Positions 54,400-62,475 of a DNA stretch of 64,000 nucleotides are shown here, piece by piece. Position 1 is the first letter of the stretch. Each line of letters starts with the position of its first letter. The stretch spans positions 228,659 through 292,658 of the forward strand of contig JAEYPN010000030.1 in NCBI GenBank assembly GCA_023410715.1. Direction: 5' to 3'. The position numbers and the translations under genes are program-made. The notes beneath the pieces are model-generated. The model worked only from the letters and a program-made list of their open reading frames with translations. It had not been told where the DNA came from and did not search any database. The stretch is from Bacillota bacterium (GTDB lineage Bacteria; Bacillota_I; Bacilli_A; Izemoplasmatales; UBA1188).

Positions 54400-55466
54400 T
54401 ATTCCACCTCCCGACCATTAATTACTCTTAAGCCGAGGGTAATTAACTTTTGTTTTTCATCTTTAGAATATGTTTCATTACTATAAATTCCTCTAACAAA
54501 TTCACCAATTAGTGATTTATCATTTTCATAATCTTTTAAATCAATTTTAACTACTGTTTTATTCTTTACATAGGCAAAGTAAAACATTGTTGATAAATAT
54601 GTCGTTACATCTTTCTCATTCGCTTCAACATTTACATTTAATTCACCAATTAAATTAACTAATACAATGTCTTTTTTATTAATACTAATAAGAGCATTTT
54701 TAGCTTTTTCTTCAATATCATATAAATCATTTGCGCCAGTTACATCAACATTAACTTCATGTAATGTTCTATATGCAAAAGGAATAAATTCATATTGAAT
54801 CTTATCAGTAACATTAAGTAGAATAAATCCTTTTTCACCACACTCATCAAAGCCACGACCTTCTAAGCATCCTGAAAAAGCATATACCCCTCTTTCATCA
54901 ATTTTTCCATTTTTAAAAGAATGGATATGACCAAGGGCTAGATAATCAATACCTTTATTTTTCAAGTTATCAATCTTAACTTTATCCATTCCTAGGCTAT
55001 CTGATACATCACCATGTAACATTAAAATATTTAACTTGTCTTTATTTAATGATAGTTTGGAATAAAAAGCTTTGGCATTAGATGAATCCATTTCAATACC
55101 TGTTATATCTAAGTCATCATATGAGTATGTTGTAAAGTTATCTTTATTAAATGTTTTTAGATTTGTAATGTCGTATTCGATATATGAACCTTCTTTATCG
55201 TGGTTACCATTTAGATATAAGAAATCAATATCGGGATTCTTTTTAATCGCTTTATAAAAGAAATCCTTATCCTTAGTTGAAGGCCTATCTTTATCAAAAA
55301 CATCACCTGAAAAAAGGATGATTTTAACATCGTTATCTTTAGCATATTCGATCATTAGGTTAAAGGTATTTAGAACCTCTCTTTTTCTTTCTTCCGCTTT
55401 GTCTTTCGAAAATTTTGATTCAAGCTTTGATCCTAAATGAATATCTGCACAGTGGATAATCTTCAT
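54399..55466 (-). CDS. yhaO: SbcD/Mre11-like nuclease YhaO
   Basis: Manganese-dependent DNA exo/endonuclease. 355 residues with the metallophosphoesterase motifs CADIHLGS, FSGDVFDKDRP, NGNHDKEG, LHGDVSDS and GHIHSFKNG all complete. Forms the classical nuclease-ATPase pair with yhaN. The start has GCGAGGTG at six bases; an extended -10 (TGATATAAT) lies about 40 bases upstream. Confidence 0.9.
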   Translation of the reverse strand: MKIIHCADIHLGSKLESKFSKDKAEERKREVLNTFNLMIEYAKDNDVKIILFSGDVFDKDRPSTKDKDFFYKAIKKNPDIDFLYLNGNHDKEGSYIEYDITNLKTFNKDNFTTYSYDDLDITGIEMDSSNAKAFYSKLSLNKDKLNILMLHGDVSDSLGMDKVKIDNLKNKGIDYLALGHIHSFKNGKIDERGVYAFSGCLEGRGFDECGEKGFILLNVTDKIQYEFIPFAYRTLHEVNVDVTGANDLYDIEEKAKNALISINKKDIVLVNLIGELNVNVEANEKDVTTYLSTMFYFAYVKNKTVVKIDLKDYENDKSLIGEFVRGIYSNETYSKDEKQKLITLGLRVINGREVE

Positions 55467-55631
55467 TTACAACACCTCGCATTAAATTTTAAATCTTAAA
55501 TACATTATATCATAATTTATCTAAAGAATTAGTAATTGAAATTATATAAGTTAAAATATTACATTAAAAGATTTTATTCCAATGCTAAACCATATTTTAA
55601 AAAAATTATGATCTATGGCTAGTCTATATCA

Positions 55632-56297
55632 TTATTCTCTAAGCATTGAATTAATTGAGCTAAAATCAATCTGTTTTTTTAATTTATTTAGAAACTCAAT
55701 TTGAAAATCAATTTTTTCATACCATATTTTTTCCGCTGTCTTTGTTGCACATTTATTTTCTCTTATTTCTTTAAGATAATTAATCTTGTTTTTAAGCCAT
55801 TCCTTTTGTTCACTTAATGGTAAATTCATATAATCAGCTGTATGAAGACTTTCATATAATCTATACGCATCAAAACGATCAATATTATCAGCATCATTAA
55901 TGCTTAGTGCAAACGATGTTTTTTCAAATTCAAAATCAGCTACATTATCAACGTGAAGCGCGATCCCATAGCACATTTCTTCTACTTCCTCTTTTGTATA
56001 ACCAAGTTCAAGTAAGAACGGTCTTGAAATTCGGGCCCCGTGTCTTCCATGGCTATTATAATCTTCAAAATCTTTGAAATCAATGGAATATCCTATATCA
56101 TGAAGTAAGCAAGCAACTACTAATCTTTCTTCATTAAATCCTTCAGCTTGTGCAATCATTTTTCCTATATTGGCTACTCGCCAAGAATGTTCAAAGCGAT
56201 ATTCTACACCTCTTTTTGTGTAGCCCTTATAATTAATACTTTTACATAAATTATCCCATAAAAATTTTTCAACCTTTTTAATTATATCTTCTCGCAT
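55632..56297 (-). CDS. HD-superfamily hydrolase
   Basis: 221 residues. Metal-binding residues occur in YRFEHSWRVANIG, LLHDIGYSID, NSHGRHGARI and NDADNIDRFD, a canonical HD phosphohydrolase. Two consecutive ATGs follow GGGGGGAT; the second (56297) has the better spacing. The family includes nucleotidases and uncharacterised metal-dependent phosphatases; no substrate can be given. It stands alone after a decayed IS element. Confidence 0.82.
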   Translation of the reverse strand: MREDIIKKVEKFLWDNLCKSINYKGYTKRGVEYRFEHSWRVANIGKMIAQAEGFNEERLVVACLLHDIGYSIDFKDFEDYNSHGRHGARISRPFLLELGYTKEEVEEMCYGIALHVDNVADFEFEKTSFALSINDADNIDRFDAYRLYESLHTADYMNLPLSEQKEWLKNKINYLKEIRENKCATKTAEKIWYEKIDFQIEFLNKLKKQIDFSSINSMLRE

Positions 56298-56467
56298 CAT
56301 ATCCCCCCATAATCTTTATTAATCATAAATATTTTTTCTGAGTAAATTTTATCATAAAATATAATATTAATAAATACATCCTTAAATAAAAAACTGAATA
56401 GGCAGCATTAAATAAAACACTTTTTATATAGACAAAGTTATGATACAATCCATTATATAGGAGAGAG

Positions 56468-57123
56468 AAAACAAGTAGTATCACTTTATAAGAAATGTAA
56501 AACTAAATGTTCTCTAGTAAAGGAATATTGTGTCAGTAAAGCAGCCGTAATAATGGGACGAAAATAACTATTATTAATGATAACAAACATAAATACAGTA
56601 TCAGCGCAATGTCTAAAGTACTAAAAATATCAAGAACTGTTTATAACTATGAAAGAAAAGGTATAAAGACTGAAACAGACCTTGTAAATGCTATTTTAAT
56701 AATATTGAAAAATAGTCGTGACAACTAACAACTATGAAACTAGAAAAATAAAGATAATAATTAAAAGCATGGGACTCGTTTCATCAAGAGAAAAAATAAG
56801 CAAAATAATGGCTAAATATGGGCTTATTTACAATTTAATATAAGCTTCACCGGATTATATTTAATGATAAAAAGGTTGAAAATGTGGTAAATCGTGAATT
56901 TTATAATCGTGAATTACTAGAGGTTGTGGTTAGTGCCTTAACATATGTTAATGTGATAGGCCATTGAACTATATTTTTTTTACTTGATTTACATAGTCGA
57001 GAGATTGTAAGTTATTTAGATGAACAAAAAAAGAATGCTTGTGTTGTTTATAAAGCATTCACAATAGTTAAATCTGGTCTAAATATAAATATTTCATACT
57101 AATTGTGGTAATAAATTTAAAAA
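56468..57123 (+). pseudogene. decayed IS3-family transposase (orfA and orfB relics)
   Basis: The plus strand gives pieces of an IS3-family (IS150-like) element. VVSLYKKCKTKCSLVKEY is the orfA helix-turn-helix (from about 56470). From about 56609, orfB reads MSKVLKISRTVYNYERKG, then after a stop NYETRKIKIIIKSMG and SREKISKIMAKYGL, then ENVVNREFYNRELLEVVVS, LLDLHSREIVSYLDEQ and VYKAFTIVKSGLN, crossing several stops and frameshifts. The DDE domain ends near 57123 in a TNCGNKFKK-like segment where HTDRGNEF is expected. No intact ORF over 60 aa remains and the end repeats are not seen. Confidence 0.85.
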
Positions 57124-57208
57124 GCTGTCTATAAAATTTTTATTAAAAAAGTTAACAATCCAAAATAATTTATTAAACTCGACAAATTGCAATCTATGAG
57201 ACTAATTA

Positions 57209-57403
57209 TTATTGCTTTTGTCTTTTAAAAACACATATTAATGAACTAGTTTCACCATAACTTCTATTTGATGTAACAATGCTAACAAGTTCCCATCCAT
57301 CATTTCCATATAAATTTAATTCAAATTCAATTTGTGAACTATCAAATTTACCACCTAAAAATGAAGTCTTTGCTTTAATAACTACTGTTTTATATTCCCA
57401 CAT
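57209..57403 (-). CDS. DUF4177 small protein
   Basis: 64 residues, MWEYKTVVIKAK at the start and LNLYGNDGWELVSIV in the middle, the two diagnostic stretches of DUF4177. These are small soluble alpha/beta proteins of unknown role. ATG follows GGAGGTG with seven bases spacing. An extended -10 box lies about 110 bases upstream. It lies directly beside the IS3 relic. Confidence 0.8.
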   Translation of the reverse strand: MWEYKTVVIKAKTSFLGGKFDSSQIEFELNLYGNDGWELVSIVTSNRSYGETSSLICVFKRQKQ

Positions 57404-57946
57404 TTACTATTCACCTCCATTTAAATTTAATGTTTTCATTTCCAATGTTTAATGCATATAGATGACTAATGATCAATAAGTTCTATAAATTACAATTTAT
57501 TTTCTTATTAATTATATCATAAAAAACAGTTAATTTTAAGTAGTTTTATGTAAATAATTAGTTTTTTTAAGCTTTTTTATACTTTTGTGATTTTATATAA
57601 CTATTTCTGATTTTTATTGTATTTTTGTGTTTAAAAATTTTTTTTAAAAAGCCTAGAAAGTGTTATTTGTAAAACACATACTAGGCATTAATATAAAATT
57701 AAAAGAATATTATTCACTATTTTTAAAGTAAATAAGCTATTAAACATTGCATAAACAGTTATTTTTAAAATGTATTTCAATTTTATAGTAAATACATTAT
57801 TATTTTAAACACATCCACGTTAAGCAAATAAAATATATTATTATTAATTTTAGTATTTAGATTTCTTTTTTTAAATGTTGACGCGGATGCAATGATTAAT
57901 AGATTTAAAACTACCAAGTAGAATATAAGTATGAAAATTGTTATAA
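57404..57946. other. AT-rich intergenic region with hairpins
   Basis: 540 bases with no gene seen. It contains the DUF4177 promoter region, a long hairpin at 57651-57686 and an imperfect 12-bp inverted repeat (57812-57823 with 57878-57889, 10 of 12 pairs) near the end of the rhodanese gene. Confidence 0.5.
57651..57686 (-). terminator. terminator-like hairpin downstream of the sulfur operon
   Basis: GCCTAG...CTAGGC with further internal pairing of GTGTT with AACAC, followed by TTTTT on the minus strand; about 260 bases past the rhodanese stop. Confidence 0.55.
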
Positions 57947-58261
57947 CTAATCCAATTTTCCTATATAACTTCCAGTTCCCCCGATAACATTTACTACATT
58001 AAATCCTTGTTTTGATAAAGATTTACATGTTAAAGCACTTCTTGCCCCCGATTGGCAAACAATATAGTGTTCATTATTCTTCTCTAAATATTTCTCAGGA
58101 TTATTTAACAAAACATTCATTGGTATATTTTTTGCTGTTGGAATATGCCCTGATGAATATTCATAAGGCTCTCTTATATCTATTAAAGATATTTTTCCTA
58201 AATCTTTTTTAATTTCATTAACATTGACTACATTAATTTTTTTTGTACTAAATAAAAACAT
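57947..58261 (-). CDS. single-domain rhodanese
   Basis: Sulfurtransferase that moves sulfane sulfur between thiols. 104 residues: LIDIREPYEYSSGHIPTAKNIP (CH2A-like entry motif), the active-site loop CQSGARS, and the C-terminal VIGGTGSY. No signal peptide. Last gene of the sulfur cluster, 57 bases after the thioredoxin-like gene, with a perfect 18-bp palindrome in that gap. Confidence 0.92.
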   Translation of the reverse strand: MFLFSTKKINVVNVNEIKKDLGKISLIDIREPYEYSSGHIPTAKNIPMNVLLNNPEKYLEKNNEHYIVCQSGARSALTCKSLSKQGFNVVNVIGGTGSYIGKLD

Positions 58262-58299
58262 TGATTTTCCTCCATAAATTTTTACTGATTTTAAATATA

Positions 58300-58317
58300 A
58301 ATAAGATTAATCTTATT
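58300..58317. promoter_or_regulatory. palindromic operator candidate before the rhodanese gene
   Basis: AATAAGATTAATCTTATT, a perfect 18-bp palindrome of the form ATAAG-N6-CTTAT. The same form occurs before the CoA-disulfide reductase gene (60840-60857), so it is a candidate site for the ArsR-type repressor encoded here. Confidence 0.55.
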
Positions 58318-58318
58318 C

Positions 58319-58642
58319 TTAATAATATAAATTATAATACCTAAAAATTTTACTTTCTAAGTCGATTAAACTCATATATCTTGATTCTCTAATTACTTCC
58401 TTTCCATCAATATACATTATTATTGATGGAACTGTAAAAACATTATACTGAGCCGAAATTTCTAAATCCTTCTCTGCCTCAATTTCAACTATCTTAATAT
58501 TAGGGTACTTTTTAAGCAATTCAGTTATTTTTGGATTAATAGACCTACAAACACAACAACTTGAACTACAGAAATAAAGTAAAACTATATTATTACTTTT
58601 AATTAAATTATCAACAACACCTTTCGGAGCTAATAATTCCAT
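58319..58642 (-). CDS. thioredoxin-like protein with CCVC active site
   Basis: 107 residues in thioredoxin fold. The active-site region reads CSSSCCVCRS, so the CxxC is CCVC rather than CGPC and has an extra adjacent cysteine. cis-Pro occurs in FTVPSIIMYIDG. It probably reduces persulfides or disulfides formed by the CoA-disulfide reductase system. It begins nine bases after the ArsR gene, so the two are cotranscribed. Confidence 0.88.
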   Translation of the reverse strand: MELLAPKGVVDNLIKSNNIVLLYFCSSSCCVCRSINPKITELLKKYPNIKIVEIEAEKDLEISAQYNVFTVPSIIMYIDGKEVIRESRYMSLIDLESKIFRYYNLYY

Positions 58643-58651
58643 AATTCACCT

Positions 58652-58939
58652 CTAATTGTTACAGTAATTTTTCTTAAGCACTTCAATAATATTAAATATT
58701 CTATTATCTTTTATTGCATAGGTAATATTTAAACCGTTTTTTCTTGATTCTAAAATTTTATTTGCTTTAAGTATGGCTAAATGTTGTGATAATGCTGGCT
58801 GAGTAATGTGACTTAATTTTTCATGTAGTTCACTTACTGACATCTCTTTTTCAATTAGATTACATAAAATTAGCAGTCTATTCTCATTAGCAAGCACTTT
58901 TAATAATTCAGCAATTTCTTTTATATGATTATTTAACAT
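58652..58939 (-). CDS. ArsR-family repressor, possible persulfide sensor
   Basis: 95-aa winged helix-turn-helix protein: LLKVLANENRLLILCNLIEK, SVSELHEKLSHITQPALSQHLAIL for the recognition helix and NGLNITYAIKD for the wing. It lacks the metal-site ELCVCDL motif. Only two cysteines are present, C26 in helix 2 and C93 at the C-terminus, 67 residues apart; SqrR and BigR sense persulfide with two Cys about 66 apart in the same places. Gene order with a CoA-disulfide reductase and rhodanese fits that function. Confidence 0.88.
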   Translation of the reverse strand: MLNNHIKEIAELLKVLANENRLLILCNLIEKEMSVSELHEKLSHITQPALSQHLAILKANKILESRKNGLNITYAIKDNRIFNIIEVLKKNYCNN

Positions 58940-58978
58940 ATTTTCTCCCTTTTACTTTTTATAATAATACTTTTAGAT

Positions 58979-58994
58979 ATAATTATAACCTTAT
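58979..58994 (-). promoter_or_regulatory. weaker operator candidate before the ArsR gene
   Basis: ATAAG-N6-ATTAT on the minus strand, one mismatch to the ATAAG-N6-CTTAT form at 60840 and 58300. It lies 40 bases before the repressor start, just after the stop of the reductase gene. Confidence 0.35.
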
Positions 58995-58995
58995 T

Positions 58996-60750
58996 TTAAA
59001 CATTCGTAAGATTTTCAGCAGCGACATTTCTTTTAGTACGTGATTTTTCTATTTTAATGTCGTTTTTAATACTACTAAAATTCCTGTTAGCTAAAGAATA
59101 TGTTTTATATCCTCCAGATAGGTTATAGACATTAGTATATCCATTGCCTTGTAGTATTCTTATGGCAATATGAGCTCTTAATCCAACTTGACAATTAACA
59201 TATATAGAATGATCTTTTGGAACAGTAATTTCTTCAAGTCTTTTTCTTATTTCATCAACAGGCAAATTAATTGCGCCTTTAATGTGTCCACTATCAAATT
59301 CTTCCTTATCTCTAACATCTATTAGTAACCCTCCATTTTTAACCAAATCATCAATTTGTTTCCAGTGAACTACATCATAAACTTTATTATATATATTATC
59401 AGCTACATATCCAGCAATGTTTACTGGATCTTTAGCTGATGAAAAAGGCGGAGCATAGCTAAGTTCTAGATCTGGTAAATCAGAAACTGTTAATCGACCT
59501 TTTATTGCAGTAGCTATAACATCTATTCTTTTTTCAGCACCGTCACCACCAACAGCTTGGGCTCCAAGAATTTTTCCGGTATTTGGGTCAAATAATAACT
59601 TAATCGCTATATTCTTTGCATTTGGATAATAACCAGCATGGTTTCCACGATGAACATGAATAGCTTTATAAGCGGCACCCTTACGTAATAATGTTTTTTC
59701 ATTATTTCCTGTAGATGCAACAGTCAAATCAAATACTTTAGCAACAGATGTACCAAGTGACCCATTATATGAAACTTTTAAACCATTTATATGGTCAGCA
59801 ACCAATCTTCCTTGGCGATTTGCAGGCCAGGCTAAAGCTATTGCTGTTTTTGAGTCATCAATATAATCATATACCTCTATTGCATCACCAATCGCATATA
59901 CATCTTCTATTACTTTACCATTTTCATCAAGTGTTTGAAGTTCTTTAGTTGTCAAAATATGTCCACGAGGACCTGTCTTTAATCCAGCTTGTACTGCTAA
60001 ATTATTTTCTGGAGTTACGCCAATTGCTAATATCACAAGATCTGCTTTTATCCTTTTTCCACTATTTAAAATTAATGTTTTACCATTATTTTTTATTTCA
60101 CTAACAGCATCTTCAAGTAATAGGTTAATGCCTTTATTTATTAATTCCTCATGCACTATTTGGGCCATTTCAAAATCAAGAGGAGCCATTACTTGATTTG
60201 ATAAATCTATTATAGTTACATTCATTCCCTTTAAAGAAAGATTTTCTGCCATTTCGATTCCAATAAAGCCACCACCTATAATTACTGCATGTTTTGATTT
60301 GTTTTTATCTACAAAATATTTAATTTTATCTGCATCAGGAATATTACGTAATGTAAAAATGTTATTTGCTTCCTTAAGTCCTTTTATTAAAGGTACTATT
60401 GGTCTAGCTCCTGGTGATAAAATCAGTTTATCGTAACTTTCTAGGTATGTTTCCCCAGTATTATTTTTTTTAACAGTCACATTTTTATTTTTCCTATCAA
60501 TATTTATTACTTCAGAAAAATTTCTTATATCTATTTTATAGCGAGTAGACATTTCTTCTACAGTTTGAACCACTAGATCATCGCGGTCTTCAATAACATT
60601 GCCAATAAAATAAGGTAAGCCACAATTTGCAAAAGAAATATGCTCATTTCTTTCAAATAAGATTATTTCATCTTCTTCAGATAAACGACGTAATCTAGCT
60701 GCTGCTGTTGCACCACCTGCTACACCACCAACAATTATTATTTTTTTCAT
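58996..60750 (-). CDS. CoA-disulfide reductase with C-terminal rhodanese domain (CoADR-Rhd)
   Basis: Flavoenzyme that reduces CoA disulfide, CoA persulfide or polysulfide with NAD(P)H. 584 residues: FAD loop IVGGVAGGATAAARLRRL, active cysteine in SFANCGLPYFIG, NAD loop IIGGGFIGIEMAE, VYAIGDAIEV, LAWPANRQGRLVADHI; then a rhodanese domain from about 480 with active site CQVGLRA. The frame is open ten codons upstream, but GGAG before ATG 60750 fixes the start. The two fused activities suit removal of sulfane sulfur. First gene of the cluster, with a consensus promoter. Confidence 0.93.
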   Translation of the reverse strand: MKKIIIVGGVAGGATAAARLRRLSEEDEIILFERNEHISFANCGLPYFIGNVIEDRDDLVVQTVEEMSTRYKIDIRNFSEVINIDRKNKNVTVKKNNTGETYLESYDKLILSPGARPIVPLIKGLKEANNIFTLRNIPDADKIKYFVDKNKSKHAVIIGGGFIGIEMAENLSLKGMNVTIIDLSNQVMAPLDFEMAQIVHEELINKGINLLLEDAVSEIKNNGKTLILNSGKRIKADLVILAIGVTPENNLAVQAGLKTGPRGHILTTKELQTLDENGKVIEDVYAIGDAIEVYDYIDDSKTAIALAWPANRQGRLVADHINGLKVSYNGSLGTSVAKVFDLTVASTGNNEKTLLRKGAAYKAIHVHRGNHAGYYPNAKNIAIKLLFDPNTGKILGAQAVGGDGAEKRIDVIATAIKGRLTVSDLPDLELSYAPPFSSAKDPVNIAGYVADNIYNKVYDVVHWKQIDDLVKNGGLLIDVRDKEEFDSGHIKGAINLPVDEIRKRLEEITVPKDHSIYVNCQVGLRAHIAIRILQGNGYTNVYNLSGGYKTYSLANRNFSSIKNDIKIEKSRTKRNVAAENLTNV

Positions 60751-60839
60751 ATTATCAATCTCCACTTTTATATATTTCATTTTATTTTTTATATTAAACT
60801 ATATTTTTATTTATTAATTACTTTTCTTAAATATAAGAT

Positions 60840-60857
60840 TATAAGCAATTCCTTATA
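60840..60857. promoter_or_regulatory. operator candidate at the CoADR-Rhd promoter
   Basis: TATAAG-GAATTG-CTTATA on the minus strand, 8 of 9 pairs symmetric, lying just after the -10 box over the predicted transcription start. Same ATAAG-N6-CTTAT form as 58300-58317. Confidence 0.6.
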
Positions 60858-60858
60858 T

Positions 60859-60887
60859 ATTATATGCAACAAGTATTAATATGTCAA
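60859..60887 (-). promoter_or_regulatory. consensus promoter of CoADR-Rhd
   Basis: Minus-strand TTGACA (60887-60882), 17-base spacer, TATAAT (60864-60859). Confidence 0.82.
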
Positions 60888-61193
60888 TTAAAACACGATT
60901 TTTAGCTTTATTAATTACATAATTATTTTTTTATCATAAATTTATAATTAAATACAAATTTATTTGGCCATAGACATCTTACAATTTACAAGAAATCTAA
61001 CAAATTTGTCATATCTTTATAATTACATTGTAAAGATTACCAATCTAAAACATTGCAACAAACAAAGTTTTTTATTTTCGTCTTAATGCAATAAAGTATA
61101 AAACCATTTTTTATTTTAATGATCATATTCATTCACATACTTATAAAAAATATTAATTATGCATAATAAGATAAAAAATATTTTAAAAAAATC

Positions 61194-61222
61194 TTGACAA
61201 ATGTGTGCATACTGAATATACT
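61194..61222 (+). promoter_or_regulatory. consensus promoter of the GntR/ABC operon
   Basis: TTGACA (61194-61199), 17-base spacer, TATACT (61217-61222). Confidence 0.8.
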
Positions 61223-61230
61223 ATATATAT

Positions 61231-61241
61231 ACACTAAGTGT
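61231..61241. promoter_or_regulatory. operator candidate for the YtrA-type regulator
   Basis: ACACT-A-AGTGT, a perfect 11-bp palindrome just after the predicted start of transcription. It fits autorepression by the GntR protein it precedes. Confidence 0.6.
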
Positions 61242-61259
61242 GATGGGGAGGTATTTATA

Positions 61260-61637
61260 TTGTCAATTATTATTTCACTGCAAAGTGATGTTCCAGCATA
61301 TGAACAAATTAAATCACAAATTAAGTCACAAATATTAATGGGAGAACTTATGCCTGGTGAACCGTTGATATCAATGCGTCAACTTGCCCGTGACCTTCGA
61401 GTAAGTGTTATTACTACAACCCGCGCGTATGGTGACCTCGAAGCGGAAGGCTTGATTTATACTGTACAGGGACGTGGATGCTTTGTAAAAGGCAACGCTG
61501 ATTTAGTTCGTGATCAGTATTTGCACGCTGTCGAAGATGCATTGCGAACAGCAGTCGAAAAAGGAAAAGCAGCGAAATTAACGTTAAACGATTTACTAAA
61601 AAAATTGGAGGAAGAATACAATGAAAAACGCAATTGA
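61260..61637 (+). CDS. GntR-family regulator, YtrA subfamily (TTG start)
   Basis: 125-aa regulator: N-terminal winged helix with PAYEQIKSQIKSQILMGELM, SMRQLARDLRVSVITTTRAY and EGLIYTVQGRGCFVKG, plus a short C-terminal helical tail instead of a ligand domain, as in YtrA. The frame is open back beyond the promoter, but GGGGAGG eight bases before a TTG at 61260 sets the start and an N-terminus like YtrA. It probably represses its own operon until envelope stress or antibiotic is sensed. Overlaps the ABC gene by 17 bases. Confidence 0.9.
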   Translation: MSIIISLQSDVPAYEQIKSQIKSQILMGELMPGEPLISMRQLARDLRVSVITTTRAYGDLEAEGLIYTVQGRGCFVKGNADLVRDQYLHAVEDALRTAVEKGKAAKLTLNDLLKKLEEEYNEKRN

Positions 61638-62475
61638 GATTACGAATCTATGCAAACATTATCCCAACTTTTCACTTAAGAATATTAACTTTGTTATACC
61701 AAGTGGCTTATGCTGCGGCTTTGTTGGACCTAACGGTTCTGGAAAAACCACAACATTAAAAGCCATGGTAGGAATGATAAATAAAGATAAAGGGGAAATT
61801 CGGTTGCTTGAAAAAAATGATGGTGATGTTAGTGTTAAAGAAGATATTAGCGTAATGTTTGATCAACCTTATTTTCAAGAAGATTGGACACCTTTAGATA
61901 TAGAAAAGGGCATAAAGCCTTTTTATAAAAACTGGAATGGGGTTGAATATCGTAAGTACCTGTCAAGGTTTGAACTTGACCCTAAAGTAAAATTTAAGAA
62001 TTTATCGCGTGGTATGAAGATGAAGCTTGCTATGGCTGTGAATCTTGCTCATGAAGCAAAACTACTTTTGCTTGACGAACCAACGGGTGGCTTAGATCCA
62101 GTTGCCCGAGATGAACTATTGGATATATTGCAGGATTACATGATAAAAGAAGATCGGACAATTCTTTTCTCAACACATATTACTAGTGATCTAGAACGTA
62201 TCGCAGACATGATCGTTTATATCAGTCACGGATCCATTTTGTTTTGTGGCTATAAAGATGAACTGCTTAATAAATATTGTATTGTACGTGGAGGATTAAT
62301 TCCTGAAAAAAAACGTAAATATGCAATTGGTTTACGTGAAAATGCTAACGGATTTGAGTGTTTGATGGCTTTAGAAGACATAGTAGGTTTGCCATCAACT
62401 ATATTAACAGAGAAGGCATCTATCGAAAACATCATCGTTTATTTTGAAAGGAGTTCTAAACAATGTTCAATATGA
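61621..62475 (+). CDS. ABC transporter ATP-binding protein (YtrB-like)
   Basis: 284 residues: Walker A GPNGSGKTT, signature LSRGMKMKLAMAV, Walker B LLLLDEPTGGLDP, H-loop STHITSDLERI. The C-terminal part past residue 215 is typical of exporters of the YtrB/EcsA type. ATG lies ten bases after GGAGGAAG within the end of the regulator gene. Works with the following permease to move an unknown substrate, perhaps a lipid or peptide antibiotic. Confidence 0.92.
   Translation: MKNAIEITNLCKHYPNFSLKNINFVIPSGLCCGFVGPNGSGKTTTLKAMVGMINKDKGEIRLLEKNDGDVSVKEDISVMFDQPYFQEDWTPLDIEKGIKPFYKNWNGVEYRKYLSRFELDPKVKFKNLSRGMKMKLAMAVNLAHEAKLLLLDEPTGGLDPVARDELLDILQDYMIKEDRTILFSTHITSDLERIADMIVYISHGSILFCGYKDELLNKYCIVRGGLIPEKKRKYAIGLRENANGFECLMALEDIVGLPSTILTEKASIENIIVYFERSSKQCSI

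Larger units (their letters stand above)
60751..61259. other. divergent regulatory region
   Basis: About 510 AT-rich bases between divergent operons. It holds the CoADR-Rhd promoter and operator on the minus strand and the YtrA-type promoter and operator on the plus strand. Between 60890 and 61190 no gene or structured RNA was recognised. Confidence 0.6.

Noticed and set aside
58652..58939. Metal-sensing ArsR/SmtB regulator
   Set aside because: The ELCVCDL metal site is absent and the only cysteines fit a persulfide sensor; the neighbours are sulfur enzymes.
60890..61190. Riboswitch or small RNA upstream of the ABC operon
   Set aside because: Only AT-rich sequence without a stable paired core; the promoter lies only about 40 bases before the start codon, leaving no leader.
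61194..61259. Longer N-terminus of the GntR regulator
   Set aside because: It would begin upstream of the promoter's own transcription start; the TTG at 61260 has a strong ribosome site and matches YtrA.
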